Part shown: piece after piece, positions 1 through 10,142 of the stretch
Numbering within the stretch: position 1 is the stretch's first letter
Layout of the letters: each line of letters begins with the position of its first letter
Assembly: GCF_020809045.1 (NCBI RefSeq)
Contig: NZ_CP078079.1
Span: 806,001-870,000 of the forward strand
Source: Pseudarthrobacter sp. L1SW
Lineage (GTDB): Bacteria; Actinomycetota; Actinomycetes; Actinomycetales; Micrococcaceae
Reading direction: 5' to 3'
DNA: 64,000 nucleotides
Translations under genes and position numbers: made by a program
The notes under the pieces: model-generated
What the model was told of the DNA's origin: nothing
What the model saw: the letters and a program-made list of their open reading frames with translations, nothing else
Databases searched by the model: none

Positions 1-731
1 ACTTCGTGGACTCCGAAGAGACCCGGGCGGACCTGCGTGCCGCCGGGCTGGTCAAGGCACCGAACATCCAGTCCAACGACTCCACCGCGCTGCTGGACAT
101 TTCCGGCCCGGAAGAGGCCGTGTTCAAGGCCATCTCCTCCCGCGCCCGCAACGCCATCCGCCGCGCCGAACGGGAAGGCTGCGACGTGGTCCGCAAGGAA
201 CATGGCCCGGAAACCTACCGGGCCCTGTATGACCTCATGGCGGACACCGTCAACGCCAAGGGCTCCATGCCACTGCGCAGCTACGAGTACTACGCCGCTT
301 TCTGGGCCGAGTTCTGCAACCGCGGCCAGGGCAATTTCTTCTTCACGTACGAGGACGGAAAGCCCAGTGTGGGAGCGTTCGTCATCAATTACGGGGCAAA
401 AGCCACCTACAAGGACGGCGGCTCCACCCAGAACCGCAAGCAGTACGGCGATTCCCACCTGGTGCAGTGGGCAGCCATCCGGCGCATGCAGGAGCTGGGC
501 TGCACGGAATACGACTTCTGCGGCACACCGCCCGCTGCCCGGATCAAGGACAAGACCCACAACCTGTACGGCATGGGGATGTTCAAGACCAGCTTCACCA
601 AGACGGTCACCGATTTTGTGGGATGCCACGACTACGTTCTCTCCCCATTGAAACACCGGCTCTGGGTTAGCGGAGCCGAGAAGGTGTTCCGCCGGATCGA
701 AACCGCCCGCACCGGCCAGCAGTTCTACTGA
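1..731 (+). CDS. FemAB/FemX-family aminoacyltransferase, 5' end cut by window
   Basis: This is the C-terminal part of a FemAB/FemX (GNAT-fold) peptidoglycan bridge enzyme. These enzymes transfer an amino acid from aminoacyl-tRNA to the lipid II stem peptide at the cytoplasmic membrane. The frame is open from base 3 with no clear ribosome binding site at the GTG at 6, so the gene begins upstream of the window. Visible family features are the segment ISSRARNAIRRAEREG, typical of the acceptor-side helix, and the C-terminal GNAT portion with YKDGGS, LVQWAAIRRMQELG and YDFCGTPP. A second FemAB gene starts 99 bp downstream in the same direction, so the two are probably co-transcribed and may add successive bridge residues. 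Family assignment is firm; the amino acid transferred cannot be read from sequence. Confidence 0.86.
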   Translation, partial: FVDSEETRADLRAAGLVKAPNIQSNDSTALLDISGPEEAVFKAISSRARNAIRRAEREGCDVVRKEHGPETYRALYDLMADTVNAKGSMPLRSYEYYAAFWAEFCNRGQGNFFFTYEDGKPSVGAFVINYGAKATYKDGGSTQNRKQYGDSHLVQWAAIRRMQELGCTEYDFCGTPPAARIKDKTHNLYGMGMFKTSFTKTVTDFVGCHDYVLSPLKHRLWVSGAEKVFRRIETARTGQQFY

Positions 732-829
732 CCGTGGGCAGGAGCGCCGCTGGCTGCCTGCCCAACCCCGACCGACCCCGCCCGCTGCCCGCCGTTGCCA
801 GGCCACCTATCCGTGAAGAAGGTAACTCC

Positions 830-2143
830 TTGAATGCAATCCCCGCCGCCGATCTCGAGTTCGCCCTGCTCAGCGACGCCGAATTCGAGCAGTTCGCGCT
901 GAAGCACCCGCAGAACAGCTTTCTCCAGTCCGTTGACTTTGCCCGGTTCCAGCGCGCCAGGGGACAGCTGGTTGAGCTCTTCGGAGTCCGGCAGGACGGT
1001 GAACTGGTGGCAGCAGGGAAGCTGAACTACACCACCACCCGGCTGGGGTACACAGTGTGCGAATGCGCCAAGGGACCCCTGATGGACTACACGGACGCTG
1101 ACCTGGTGCGCGCCGTCGTCGCCCTCCTCCGCAAACGCGCGGCGGAGCGCAAGGCCGCCGAGCTGCGGATCTCCCCGAACCTCAGGTACATCGCGCGTGA
1201 CGCCGACGGCGCCGAACATCCAGAGGTCGAGGACAACAGGCCGCTGGTGGCGCAGCTCGGCGGGCTGGGCTTCCGGCACCAGGGCCTGGACATGGACTTC
1301 GTGAACGTGAACTGGATGTTCATCAAGAACCTCGAAGGCATCCAGGACGCGGAAGAACTGATCATGGGCACCAGCTACCGGACCCGGAAGGCCATCCGGA
1401 AAGCCGAGAAAAATGGCGTCTTCCTGGAACAGGCAACCCTGGATACCCTGGACGAGTTTTACGGCGCACTGAGCCGGGCCGGTGATGAAAAGGGTTTTGT
1501 ATACCGGGAGCGCGCCTACTACGAGCAGTTGCTCCGGACCACATCGCCTGAGTTCACCAAGCTGATGATGGCCAAGATCGACATCCCCGCATACCGGAAG
1601 TCCATCACGGAGCGGCTTGCCGCGGAATCGGCCACCGCCGATGAACTGCGCCAGGACGTAGCAGCCACCGGCAGCAAGAAAAAGAACAACCGGCTCAAAG
1701 TGGTCCAGGACCTTGTGGACAGCTACGAACGAAGCCTGAAGGACATCGAGCGCTTTCCTGATTCCGTGGGTGTGGCCACGGTGGCTGCCATCCACTTCGT
1801 CTGCTACGGCGACGAGGTGGTCTGCGTTATCGGCGGCACCGTCCAGGACTACATCTACTTCAACGGCGCTACCTCCCTCTACTGGGGGATGATGCTCCAC
1901 GCCCTCGAAAAGGGGTACCCGCGGTATAACTTCTACGGCACGTTCGGCATCTCCGGCCAGGACGAAGAAGGCCACGGGGGCTACGAGTTCAAAAAGGGCT
2001 TTGGCGGGGAAGTTGTGCAGCTCGTCGGTGACTTCGTGCTGCCCGTCCGCCCCGCCGTGTTCCATGCCAACAGGCTGGCCCGGACGGCGGCAGGCGCGGC
2101 GCGCACCGTGCTGGGCAAGCTGCCGCCCAAGCGCTCCGCCTGA
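830..2143 (+). CDS. FemAB/FemX-family lipid II aminoacyltransferase
   Basis: A complete 437-residue FemAB-type aminoacyltransferase, predicted to extend the peptidoglycan interpeptide bridge from aminoacyl-tRNA. I chose the TTG at 830 because GAAGAAGG lies just upstream; the open frame extends back to 734 but that extra segment is proline/arginine-rich and unlike the family. The two GNAT subdomains are recognisable: YRTRKAIRKAEKNG near the middle, a lysine-rich helical arm (roughly residues 250-315) as in Fem proteins that clamp tRNA, and a C-terminal block with YIYFNGATSLYWGMM, YNFYGTFGISG and GYEFKKGFGG. It lies between another Fem gene and a ThrE-type exporter, all on the plus strand. The two Fem copies differ clearly and so are probably not redundant. 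Confidence 0.88.
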   Translation: MNAIPAADLEFALLSDAEFEQFALKHPQNSFLQSVDFARFQRARGQLVELFGVRQDGELVAAGKLNYTTTRLGYTVCECAKGPLMDYTDADLVRAVVALLRKRAAERKAAELRISPNLRYIARDADGAEHPEVEDNRPLVAQLGGLGFRHQGLDMDFVNVNWMFIKNLEGIQDAEELIMGTSYRTRKAIRKAEKNGVFLEQATLDTLDEFYGALSRAGDEKGFVYRERAYYEQLLRTTSPEFTKLMMAKIDIPAYRKSITERLAAESATADELRQDVAATGSKKKNNRLKVVQDLVDSYERSLKDIERFPDSVGVATVAAIHFVCYGDEVVCVIGGTVQDYIYFNGATSLYWGMMLHALEKGYPRYNFYGTFGISGQDEEGHGGYEFKKGFGGEVVQLVGDFVLPVRPAVFHANRLARTAAGAARTVLGKLPPKRSA

Positions 2144-2177
2144 CGCCGCCTGCACACCACCAACGGGAGGAGGGACC

Positions 2178-3680
2178 ATGACTGACCGCCCCGAACACCC
2201 CGGCTCCGGATCCCCGAAGGCCAGGGCGCATACGGACGGCCTGCCCAAAACCGAGCCGTTGACCCCCTCCCAGCTGCGGCAGAACGCTGCGGCCAGGAGG
2301 ATGCTGCGGCGCCTGGTCCAGGGCGAAAACCCGCCCACGGCGCCCTTGAGCATCGTGGACAGGCTCACCGGCAGCCCCTATGCGAATCCGATGATCCAGG
2401 TGGGAGGGGTGGACACCTCCGCCCGCAAAACACTGGACTTCGCCCTGCACCTGGCGGAAACCATGTTCCGCTACGGGGCGGGCGCCCTGGAGGTGGAAAC
2501 CAGCATCATTGCCGTCACCGCGGCGCTGGGGCTGAAGAACATCGAGGTGGACATCACCAACCAGTCCGTCGGCATCAACTACGCCCCCAAGGACCAGACG
2601 CCCATAGCACTCCTGCGCGTGGTCCGCTCCTGGACCAACAACTACGCCGGCCTGGCCAAGGTCCACCAGCTGGTGACCGACATCGTCGCCGGGGGAGTGG
2701 GCAGGGACGAGGCCATCCGGCGGCTGGATGAGGCGATCACCAGCCCCAAGCCGTTCCCGCGCTGGATGGTCACGGCGGCCTTCGGCATTTTCGCTGCGGC
2801 ATTCGTCGCCGTGCTGGGCGGCGGGCCGGCCTCCTCTGCCATTGCGTTCGCAGCCAACATCGGCATCAGCCTGCTGGCCCGCCAACTGGGCCGCTGGCGG
2901 GTGCCGGACTTCTTCATTACCGCCAGCTGCTCTTTTGTGGTGACGCAGCTGGCGCTGGTGCTCTGGCAGTTCGGGCTGACCACATCACCGGCCATTGTGG
3001 TGGTGGGCGGCATCCTCCTGCTCCTGCCCACGGGACGCCTTGTCTCCTCGGTGCAGGACGCCATCAACGGCTTCCCCGTCACTGCGGCGGGGCGTTTCCT
3101 GTCCACCCTGCTGACATTCGGTGCCATCGTGGCGGGCATCGCCGTCGCCTTCGTGGTGGGGGAACTGACGGGGATGCAGCGGATCGACGTCACGCAGACG
3201 TTCCCGCCCGCCTACGACCTGTGGGTGCTGGTCATCCTGGTGGCGGTGGCGGTGATGGCCATCGGGGTCACGGAACAAACCACGTGGCACCTCCTGCTTC
3301 CCACCGCGGCGGTGGGGGTCGCCGGCTACTTTGTCCTCCTGGGCGGTGGACTGCTGGGCATCGGGGACCGGTTCTCCCCAGCCCTGGCCGCCGTGGCCAT
3401 TGGCCTGCTGGCCCGCGTCGTCGCCCTGAGGATGGGTGCACCCCAGCTGGTGGTGGCCGTGCCCGCGGCGCTGATCCTGCTGCCCGGCCTTACCATTTTC
3501 CGGTCCATGTACGTGCTCACCATCGAGGAAGCCGAGATCCTGCTGGGCGCCGGCGGGATGCTCAACGCGGGAGCCATCGTCCTGGGAACAGCCGGCGGGA
3601 TCGTCCTTGGCGACACGCTGGCGCGGCCGCTGACCCGCAGCCTTGCCAGCAACGAGCGGCGGCGCGCACGCCGCCGCTGA
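2178..3680 (+). CDS. ThrE-family threonine/serine exporter
   Basis: A 500-residue membrane protein of the ThrE (DUF1212) family. In Corynebacterium ThrE exports threonine and serine using the proton motive force. The N-terminal ~200 residues form the soluble ThrE domain (FALHLAETMFRYGAGALEVETSI), followed by about ten hydrophobic segments from residue ~195 to ~490. The ATG at 2178 has a strong GGGAGGAGG site 5-13 bases upstream; the frame continues to 2001 but there overlaps the Fem gene. It follows the Fem gene by 34 bp and may share its transcript. The C terminus is a basic tail (ERRRARRR). Family is clear; the exported substrate is inferred. Confidence 0.87.
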   Translation: MTDRPEHPGSGSPKARAHTDGLPKTEPLTPSQLRQNAAARRMLRRLVQGENPPTAPLSIVDRLTGSPYANPMIQVGGVDTSARKTLDFALHLAETMFRYGAGALEVETSIIAVTAALGLKNIEVDITNQSVGINYAPKDQTPIALLRVVRSWTNNYAGLAKVHQLVTDIVAGGVGRDEAIRRLDEAITSPKPFPRWMVTAAFGIFAAAFVAVLGGGPASSAIAFAANIGISLLARQLGRWRVPDFFITASCSFVVTQLALVLWQFGLTTSPAIVVVGGILLLLPTGRLVSSVQDAINGFPVTAAGRFLSTLLTFGAIVAGIAVAFVVGELTGMQRIDVTQTFPPAYDLWVLVILVAVAVMAIGVTEQTTWHLLLPTAAVGVAGYFVLLGGGLLGIGDRFSPALAAVAIGLLARVVALRMGAPQLVVAVPAALILLPGLTIFRSMYVLTIEEAEILLGAGGMLNAGAIVLGTAGGIVLGDTLARPLTRSLASNERRRARRR

Positions 3681-3693
3681 CCAGGGGTGGAGG

Positions 3694-4533
3694 CTAGATC
3701 TGCCCTACGGGGAGTTTCTTCTCAGCCTGGAAGTCGTCCTCAACGCGGCCCTTGGCCCAGTACCCTGACAGGGACACCTGCTTCCGGTCCAGGCCGCGCT
3801 GCTTGAAGAAGACGTCGCGCAGCTGCTTCATGTACCCGCGCTCGCCGTGGGCGAAGACGTCCACCCGGCCCTCGGGCCACTCCGCGTCCGCTACCGCCTG
3901 CACCAGGAGGCCGCTCTCGCCTGCAGGGACGCCGTTACGGAAAAGCCAGTTCAGCTTCACTCCTGCTGGGGCGGCAAACTGCTGGATGTCGGCGCCGGAA
4001 TCAACTTCAAGGAAGGCGACGCCGGCGGCTTCGGCAGGCAGGGATTCGATGCATGCCGCGATGGCGGGCACCGCCGCCTCGTCCCCGGCGAACAGGTACC
4101 AGTCAGCGTCGGGGTTGGGGTTGTACGCCCCTCCCGGCCCCGTGAAAGTCAGGGTCTCGCCCGGCTGGGCCTTCGCCGCCCACGGTCCTGCCAGTCCTTC
4201 CTCGCCGTGGACCACAAAATCGATGGCAAGCTCCCTGGCCACGGGATCCACCCAGCGGAGGGTGTAAGTGCGCGTGAACGGCCATTGTTCCCGCGGCATG
4301 GTCTCCCGGATGCTCCACAAGTCCAGCGGGGAGGGGTACGTGACGCCCGGCTGCGGGAAAACAATCTTCACGTAGCGGTCCACGAAGCCGTTGTTGACGA
4401 AGTCCGCAAAACCGTCGCCGCCGGCAACAATCCGCACCATGTGGGGCGAGAGCTGTTCCCGGCGCAGCACTGCGAGGTTGACCTGCGGGCGGCTCTTCTT
4501 GGTGGCGCTGGTGGTGGCGGGAACAATGCTCAT
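3694..4533 (-). CDS. siderophore-interacting flavoprotein (SIP family)
   Basis: A 279-residue siderophore-interacting protein, a cytoplasmic flavin reductase that releases iron from imported ferric siderophores. The FAD-binding domain contains the RTYTLR motif typical of SIPs. The C-terminal domain carries VFAHGERGYMKQLRD and LSGYWAKGRVEDD, the usual SIP ending. The ATG at 4533 is the only sensible start. An 19-bp sequence matching the DtxR/IdeR iron box in 14 positions lies immediately upstream and touches the start codon, so iron repression is likely, and a DtxR/IdeR homologue is encoded at 23.1 kb. The gene follows ung at a 14-bp spacing; its own promoter would have to lie within the ung 3' end. 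Confidence 0.92.
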   Translation of the reverse strand: MSIVPATTSATKKSRPQVNLAVLRREQLSPHMVRIVAGGDGFADFVNNGFVDRYVKIVFPQPGVTYPSPLDLWSIRETMPREQWPFTRTYTLRWVDPVARELAIDFVVHGEEGLAGPWAAKAQPGETLTFTGPGGAYNPNPDADWYLFAGDEAAVPAIAACIESLPAEAAGVAFLEVDSGADIQQFAAPAGVKLNWLFRNGVPAGESGLLVQAVADAEWPEGRVDVFAHGERGYMKQLRDVFFKQRGLDRKQVSLSGYWAKGRVEDDFQAEKKLPVGQI

Positions 4534-4551
4534 AAGGCAAGCCTAAGCTAG
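4533..4551 (-). promoter_or_regulatory. predicted DtxR/IdeR iron box
   Basis: The plus-strand sequence TAAGGCAAGCCTAAGCTAG matches the DtxR/IdeR consensus TTAGGTTAGSCTAACCTAA at 14 of 19 positions, counted by eye. It lies directly before the siderophore-interacting protein and overlaps the last codon of ung. An iron-loaded IdeR bound here would block transcription start or early elongation of the SIP gene. Confidence 0.68.
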
Positions 4552-5318
4552 GCTACCGGCGGAAGCTCCCAGGTTACGTCCGGGGCACCCTGCTCCCGCA
4601 GCAGCGCGTTGACGCGGCTGAACGGCCGGGAACCAAAGAATCCGCGGGAGGCGGAGAGGGGGCTGGGGTGGGCGCTGGACACGGTCGGAACCCCGGGCAG
4701 CAGCGGACGCACGCTCTCTGCGTCCTTTCCCCACAGCACGGCAACCAGCGGCAACGGCGACCCGTCCGGGGCCCGCCGGCCGGCCACGGCCTTGACAGCC
4801 GCCGTCGTAATTTCCTCCCACCCCTTCCGGCGGTGGGAGCCTGCAGCGCCGGCCCTTACAGTCATCACGCGGTTCAGGAGCAGGACGCCCTGGCCAGCCC
4901 AGGCGGAGAGGTCGCCGTGGACCCGCGCGGGAATTCCCAGGTCCGCTTCCAGCTCCCGGTAGATATTCGCCAGGCTCCGAGGGATGGGCTGCACGTGCGG
5001 GTCAACGGCGAAGGCCAGCCCGACGGCGTGCCCCGGCGTGGGGTACGGATCCTGCCCCACCATCAGGACTTTCACGTCGGCGAGGGGCTGGCGGAATGCC
5101 CGCAGGACGTTCGACGGCGCCGGCAGCACCGGGTGCCCGGCCGCTTCTTCCCGGGCAAGGAAGGTGAGCACGTCCCGGAGTCCGCTTTCCACGCCCGCCA
5201 AGGCAGCTGCCCAGTCAGGCGTCATCAGCTCCGTCAGGGGCAGCTGCGCCAGCTCGGCGAAGCCTTGCCCGCGCGCCGGATCCTGCGCCAGTTCGAAAAG
5301 GGCATCTGATTCAAACAC
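4548..5318 (-). CDS. ung: uracil-DNA glycosylase, family 1
   Basis: A 256-residue family 1 uracil-DNA glycosylase, which removes uracil from DNA to start base excision repair. The catalytic-water motif GQDPYP (Asp about residue 90) and the C-terminal [17 protein letters not shown] block (His about 217) are intact. [13 protein letters not shown] is the usual central motif. I chose the GTG at 5318 ([10 protein letters not shown]); upstream in-frame TTG at 5375 would add a low-complexity arginine/proline segment. It diverges from the DUF3263 gene across a 128-bp gap. The stop codon overlaps the iron box of the following siderophore-interacting protein gene. Confidence 0.93.
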   Translation of the reverse strand: MFESDALFELAQDPARGQGFAELAQLPLTELMTPDWAAALAGVESGLRDVLTFLAREEAAGHPVLPAPSNVLRAFRQPLADVKVLMVGQDPYPTPGHAVGLAFAVDPHVQPIPRSLANIYRELEADLGIPARVHGDLSAWAGQGVLLLNRVMTVRAGAAGSHRRKGWEEITTAAVKAVAGRRAPDGSPLPLVAVLWGKDAESVRPLLPGVPTVSSAHPSPLSASRGFFGSRPFSRVNALLREQGAPDVTWELPPVA

Positions 5319-5446
5319 CGTCCCATTCTCGCAGGAGGACCGCCGGCCCGGTCCGGCAGGCCGCCCGGCGCGCAAATGACAATGGTGTTATTCGCCCGTA
5401 GCATGGGGGTCAGACATTTTACGTAACCAGCAAAGGAGAGTGCGCC

Positions 5447-5776
5447 GTGGCGGAACCAGCTCGGGAGCACCTGCCGGAGCAGGACCAACGGAACGTCCTC
5501 CTGCCGGATTTCGCGCTGCGGGATTCGCCGCTCAGCGAGCGTGACCAGCAGATACTCGCCCTGGAACGGCAGTGGTGGAAGTACGCCGGTGCCAAGGAAC
5601 AGGCCATCCGGGAACTCTTCGATCTCTCCGCGACGCACTACTACCAGATCCTCAACGCGCTGATCGATACCGAGGATGCGCTGGCGCATGACCCCATGCT
5701 GGTCAAGAGATTGCGTAGACTACGTACGTCGCGTCACCGTGCACGCACTGCACGGCGCCTGGGGTCCGACGCATAA
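5447..5776 (+). CDS. DUF3263 domain protein
   Basis: A 109-residue protein of the actinobacterial DUF3263 family, function unknown. Recognisable family sequence is LSERDQQILALERQWWKYAGAKEQAIRELF followed by SATHYYQILNALID (residues about 30-75); the predominantly helical fold resembles a small HTH DNA-binding unit. The tail is arginine-rich (RLRRLRTSRHRARTARR). The GTG at 5447 has AAAGGAGAG eight bases upstream. It is followed after 49 bp by a LytR_C protein, a pairing I recall as common in this order, so they probably form one transcript. Confidence 0.85.
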   Translation: MAEPAREHLPEQDQRNVLLPDFALRDSPLSERDQQILALERQWWKYAGAKEQAIRELFDLSATHYYQILNALIDTEDALAHDPMLVKRLRRLRTSRHRARTARRLGSDA

Positions 5777-5825
5777 GACGCCCGTACTGAGTCTCAGCAG
5801 CAACACGCAAGGATGTCTCTTTCCC

Positions 5826-6482
5826 ATGACCAAATACGCCCGCGATGAATTCGACAAGGTCCCGGAGACCGCGTCGCGACAAGGTGTCCATCGCACAGCC
5901 TCTGCTCCGTCACGGGTCCGGCTGTGGCCCATCCTGGCGGTGGGTTGCGTTGCCCTGGCCATCGGGCTGGTGTCCTTCCTGATCCTGCCCAAGCTCGGGT
6001 TCAGCGGACCGGCAAGCCAGGCCTCCTCAAGCCTCGAATCAACGCCGCTCGCCGGAACCGGGTCTACGCCCTCCGCCACCCCGGACACATCCTCCACCCC
6101 CTCGACGGAGCCTGAGCCCTCCGCCACGACAGAAGCCGCGGGGCCAGGGACGGTTCCCGCCGCCGGGGCTGGGTCCAGCATCCAGCCGACGCCGCAGGCT
6201 GCGTCCGTGGACAAGACACAGGCCGTGGCGGTCTACAACGCCGCCGGAACCGCCGGACTGGCAAGCCGCGTGGGCGGAACCGTGCGGGCCGACGGCTGGT
6301 CCCTGGGCCAGGTAGGGAACTGGGCAGGGGCGCCGCAGCAGGGCTCCACCATTTTCTACTCCGGGACAACCCAACGGGCCAACGCCGAAGCCCTCGCGGA
6401 ACTCCTGGGCGTCCCTACCGTGGTGAACAGCACGGAATTCCAGGTTCCGCTTGTGGTTGTGCTGGGCCCGGGGTACCGCTAA
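5826..6482 (+). CDS. LytR C-terminal domain protein, membrane-anchored
   Basis: A 218-residue protein with a short basic cytoplasmic N terminus, one membrane segment (about residues 36-56), a serine/threonine/proline linker (about 62-125) and a C-terminal LytR_C domain beginning near VAVYNAAGTAGLASRV. LytR_C domains accompany cell-wall enzymes, but this protein lacks the LytR-CpsA-Psr catalytic domain, so its role is unknown. The ATG at 5826 follows a CAAGGATG site; the frame runs further upstream only by overlapping DUF3263. The domain is predicted to lie outside the membrane. Confidence 0.82.
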   Translation: MTKYARDEFDKVPETASRQGVHRTASAPSRVRLWPILAVGCVALAIGLVSFLILPKLGFSGPASQASSSLESTPLAGTGSTPSATPDTSSTPSTEPEPSATTEAAGPGTVPAAGAGSSIQPTPQAASVDKTQAVAVYNAAGTAGLASRVGGTVRADGWSLGQVGNWAGAPQQGSTIFYSGTTQRANAEALAELLGVPTVVNSTEFQVPLVVVLGPGYR

Positions 6483-6575
6483 TCCCGGCACGCATTGGCT
6501 AGAGTAAATTCCAGGCTTCGGCCCCGGAACGGCGGCGCCGGCAGCATCCCGGACCTAACGGAAAGAGTGGTCACC

Positions 6576-6782
6576 ATGGCACGAGGAACCGTCAAGTGGT
6601 TCAACGCGGAAAAGGGCTACGGCTTTATTACCGTTGACGGGTCCGGCGACGATGTCTTCGTGCACTGGTCCGCCATCCAGGGCGAAGGCTACCGGGCACT
6701 GGATGAAGGACAGCGCGTGGAACTTGAAGTGGGCGAAGGCGAAAAGGGCCCCCAGGCGGAAAGCGTCCGGCCAGCCGAGTGA
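6576..6782 (+). CDS. CspA-family cold-shock protein
   Basis: A 68-residue cold-shock protein, a single-stranded nucleic acid chaperone. RNP1-like KGYGFITV and RNP2-like VFVHWSAI are intact. The usual start [10 protein letters not shown] is at the ATG at 6576, preceded by GGAAAGAG. The open frame upstream to 6495 is not expected to be translated. Its last four bases overlap the GTG start of the solute-binding lipoprotein, suggesting translational coupling between two functionally unrelated genes. Confidence 0.95.
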   Translation: MARGTVKWFNAEKGYGFITVDGSGDDVFVHWSAIQGEGYRALDEGQRVELEVGEGEKGPQAESVRPAE

Positions 6783-8062
6783 AGCGTCTGTTTGTTCCCG
6801 CCGGGATGCGTCGTCCTGTTTTCGCCGCAGCCCTCTGCTGCACACTGGCCCTCACCGCCTGTTCCGGCGTCACCGGAAATGCACGCGTGGAAACAGCGGA
6901 GGCATCCGGGGACGGCACGCTGCGGATTGGCCTCATCCTGGACAACACCGGGGACAGCAGCTTCCTGAACCCGCCCCAGGCGGCCGCCGCCAAGCTCGCC
7001 GTCAAGGAAATCAACGCGGCCGGCGGGCACAAAGGCCGGCCCGTGGAACTGCTGCCCTTCGAGGCCGGCCAGGACGCGGCAGCACAAGCCCAGGCTTTGG
7101 TCCAGGCCAAGGCGGACGTGGTGATCGGCCCCACCGACTCCAGCCACGCCAAATCGGCCGTGGACATCCTCTCCAGGGCCAGGACGCCGCTGATCTCGCC
7201 GGCCAACACCGCGGCGGGGCTCAGCACCATCCCCAGCGGCGGGTACTACTTCCGGACGGCGGCCGCCGACGTCGCACAGGGGCCGGTGCTGGTTAAGCTC
7301 GCCAAGGACGCGGGCGCCGCCACCATCTCCGTCATGTTCCAGGAAGGTGCCTACGGCAGCGATGTCTCCGCCGCCGTCGCCGATTCCGCCCAACAGGCCG
7401 GCCTGGAAGTGGTTGCCACGGCGGGCTTCAAGCCGGGTGAAGCGGGAAACGCCGCCGCGGCCGCCCGCGCAGCGGACCCTGACGCCGTCATCCTGGTGGC
7501 GCGCGACGGCGCGCAGGGTGCCCTGGCTGAACTCAACAACGCGGCCGTTGCCGGTTCCAGGATCATCCTCAGCGACGGCGCATTCGGCCGGTACGCGTCC
7601 AAGCTGGGAACCAAGGCCCTGGAGGGTGCCCGGGCCGTGGTCCCCGGTGAGCTGCCAGCCGCAGCATTCCAGGAAAGGCTCCTCGGCATCGATCCCGGCC
7701 TGAAGGACGTGTCCTTCGCAGCGGAGACATACGACGCCGCGATCCTCGCGGCCCTGGCGGCGGCCAAAGCCGAGGACGACTCCGGCCGCTCCATCGCAGC
7801 AAACCTGGTTGCCGTCTCAGGCGGGACGGCTGCCGGGACCGCTGGCGGGACTGAATCGGCGCCGGGCACGCCCTGCCCCAGCTACAAGGAATGCCTGGCA
7901 GCGAAGGCTTCCGGTACGGGCATCAACTACGACGGCGAATCCGGCCCGGTTGCCTTCGACGCCAATGGCGACATCACCTCGGCAACGTTCACTGTGTTCA
8001 CCTACGGGGCAGACAACAACCCGACGCCCAGCGGCCGCGAAACGGCGGGCCGCGCCGGCTGA
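6779..8062 (+). CDS. ABC transporter substrate-binding lipoprotein (branched-chain amino acid type)
   Basis: A 427-residue periplasmic-binding-protein type I (Leu/Ile/Val-BP-like) lipoprotein. A signal peptide ends in the lipobox LTAC (Cys about residue 28), so it should be lipid-anchored outside the membrane. The binding fold starts at [14 protein letters not shown] and includes [21 protein letters not shown] and [12 protein letters not shown]. No permease or ATPase gene lies nearby, so it is either an orphan or an extracytoplasmic sensor; the ligand is unknown. The GTG at 6779 overlaps the csp stop; an in-frame ATG at 6806 ([10 protein letters not shown]) is an alternative start that would still leave a signal peptide. 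Confidence 0.87.
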   Translation: MKRLFVPAGMRRPVFAAALCCTLALTACSGVTGNARVETAEASGDGTLRIGLILDNTGDSSFLNPPQAAAAKLAVKEINAAGGHKGRPVELLPFEAGQDAAAQAQALVQAKADVVIGPTDSSHAKSAVDILSRARTPLISPANTAAGLSTIPSGGYYFRTAAADVAQGPVLVKLAKDAGAATISVMFQEGAYGSDVSAAVADSAQQAGLEVVATAGFKPGEAGNAAAAARAADPDAVILVARDGAQGALAELNNAAVAGSRIILSDGAFGRYASKLGTKALEGARAVVPGELPAAAFQERLLGIDPGLKDVSFAAETYDAAILAALAAAKAEDDSGRSIAANLVAVSGGTAAGTAGGTESAPGTPCPSYKECLAAKASGTGINYDGESGPVAFDANGDITSATFTVFTYGADNNPTPSGRETAGRAG

Positions 8063-8112
8063 TCGCCCTCGGCGTAGAGGTGCCTGCCGCAACGCTTTAG
8101 GCGGCCTATTCG

Positions 8113-8139
8113 CTTGCACTCTCACGTGGGGAGTGCTAA
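8113..8139 (+). promoter_or_regulatory. CIRCE operator 1 (HrcA site) upstream of groEL
   Basis: CTTGCACTC, nine bases, then GAGTGCTAA. This matches CIRCE (TTAGCACTC-N9-GAGTGCTAA) with two mismatches in the left arm. CIRCE is bound by the heat-shock repressor HrcA. Confidence 0.9.
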
Positions 8140-8146
8140 TTATTGA

Positions 8147-9979
<1,833 letters not shown>

Positions 9980-10010
9980 GCCCTCCTGCCGGACTGTGTC
10001 CCGCTGAAAC

Positions 10011-10044
10011 GAATGCGGCCCCCTCTTTTGAGGGGGCCGCATTC
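10011..10044 (+). terminator. intrinsic terminator after groEL
   Basis: A perfect 15-bp inverted repeat (10011-10025 with 10030-10044) with a TTTT loop, 31 bp after the groEL stop. It has no long T-run, so efficiency is uncertain. Confidence 0.8.
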
Positions 10045-10142
10045 GTGTTCCTTGGAAGCTGCTTACTTTTACTTCCGGGCACGGCCGTGCACCGGCTGCG
10101 CTGAAAGTCCGGATTGTCCGTCCGGTCTGGGAGGATGGACCG

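Noticed and set aside
725..2368. 547-codon frame antisense to the second Fem gene
   Set aside because: Shadow of a real gene on the other strand with biased composition.
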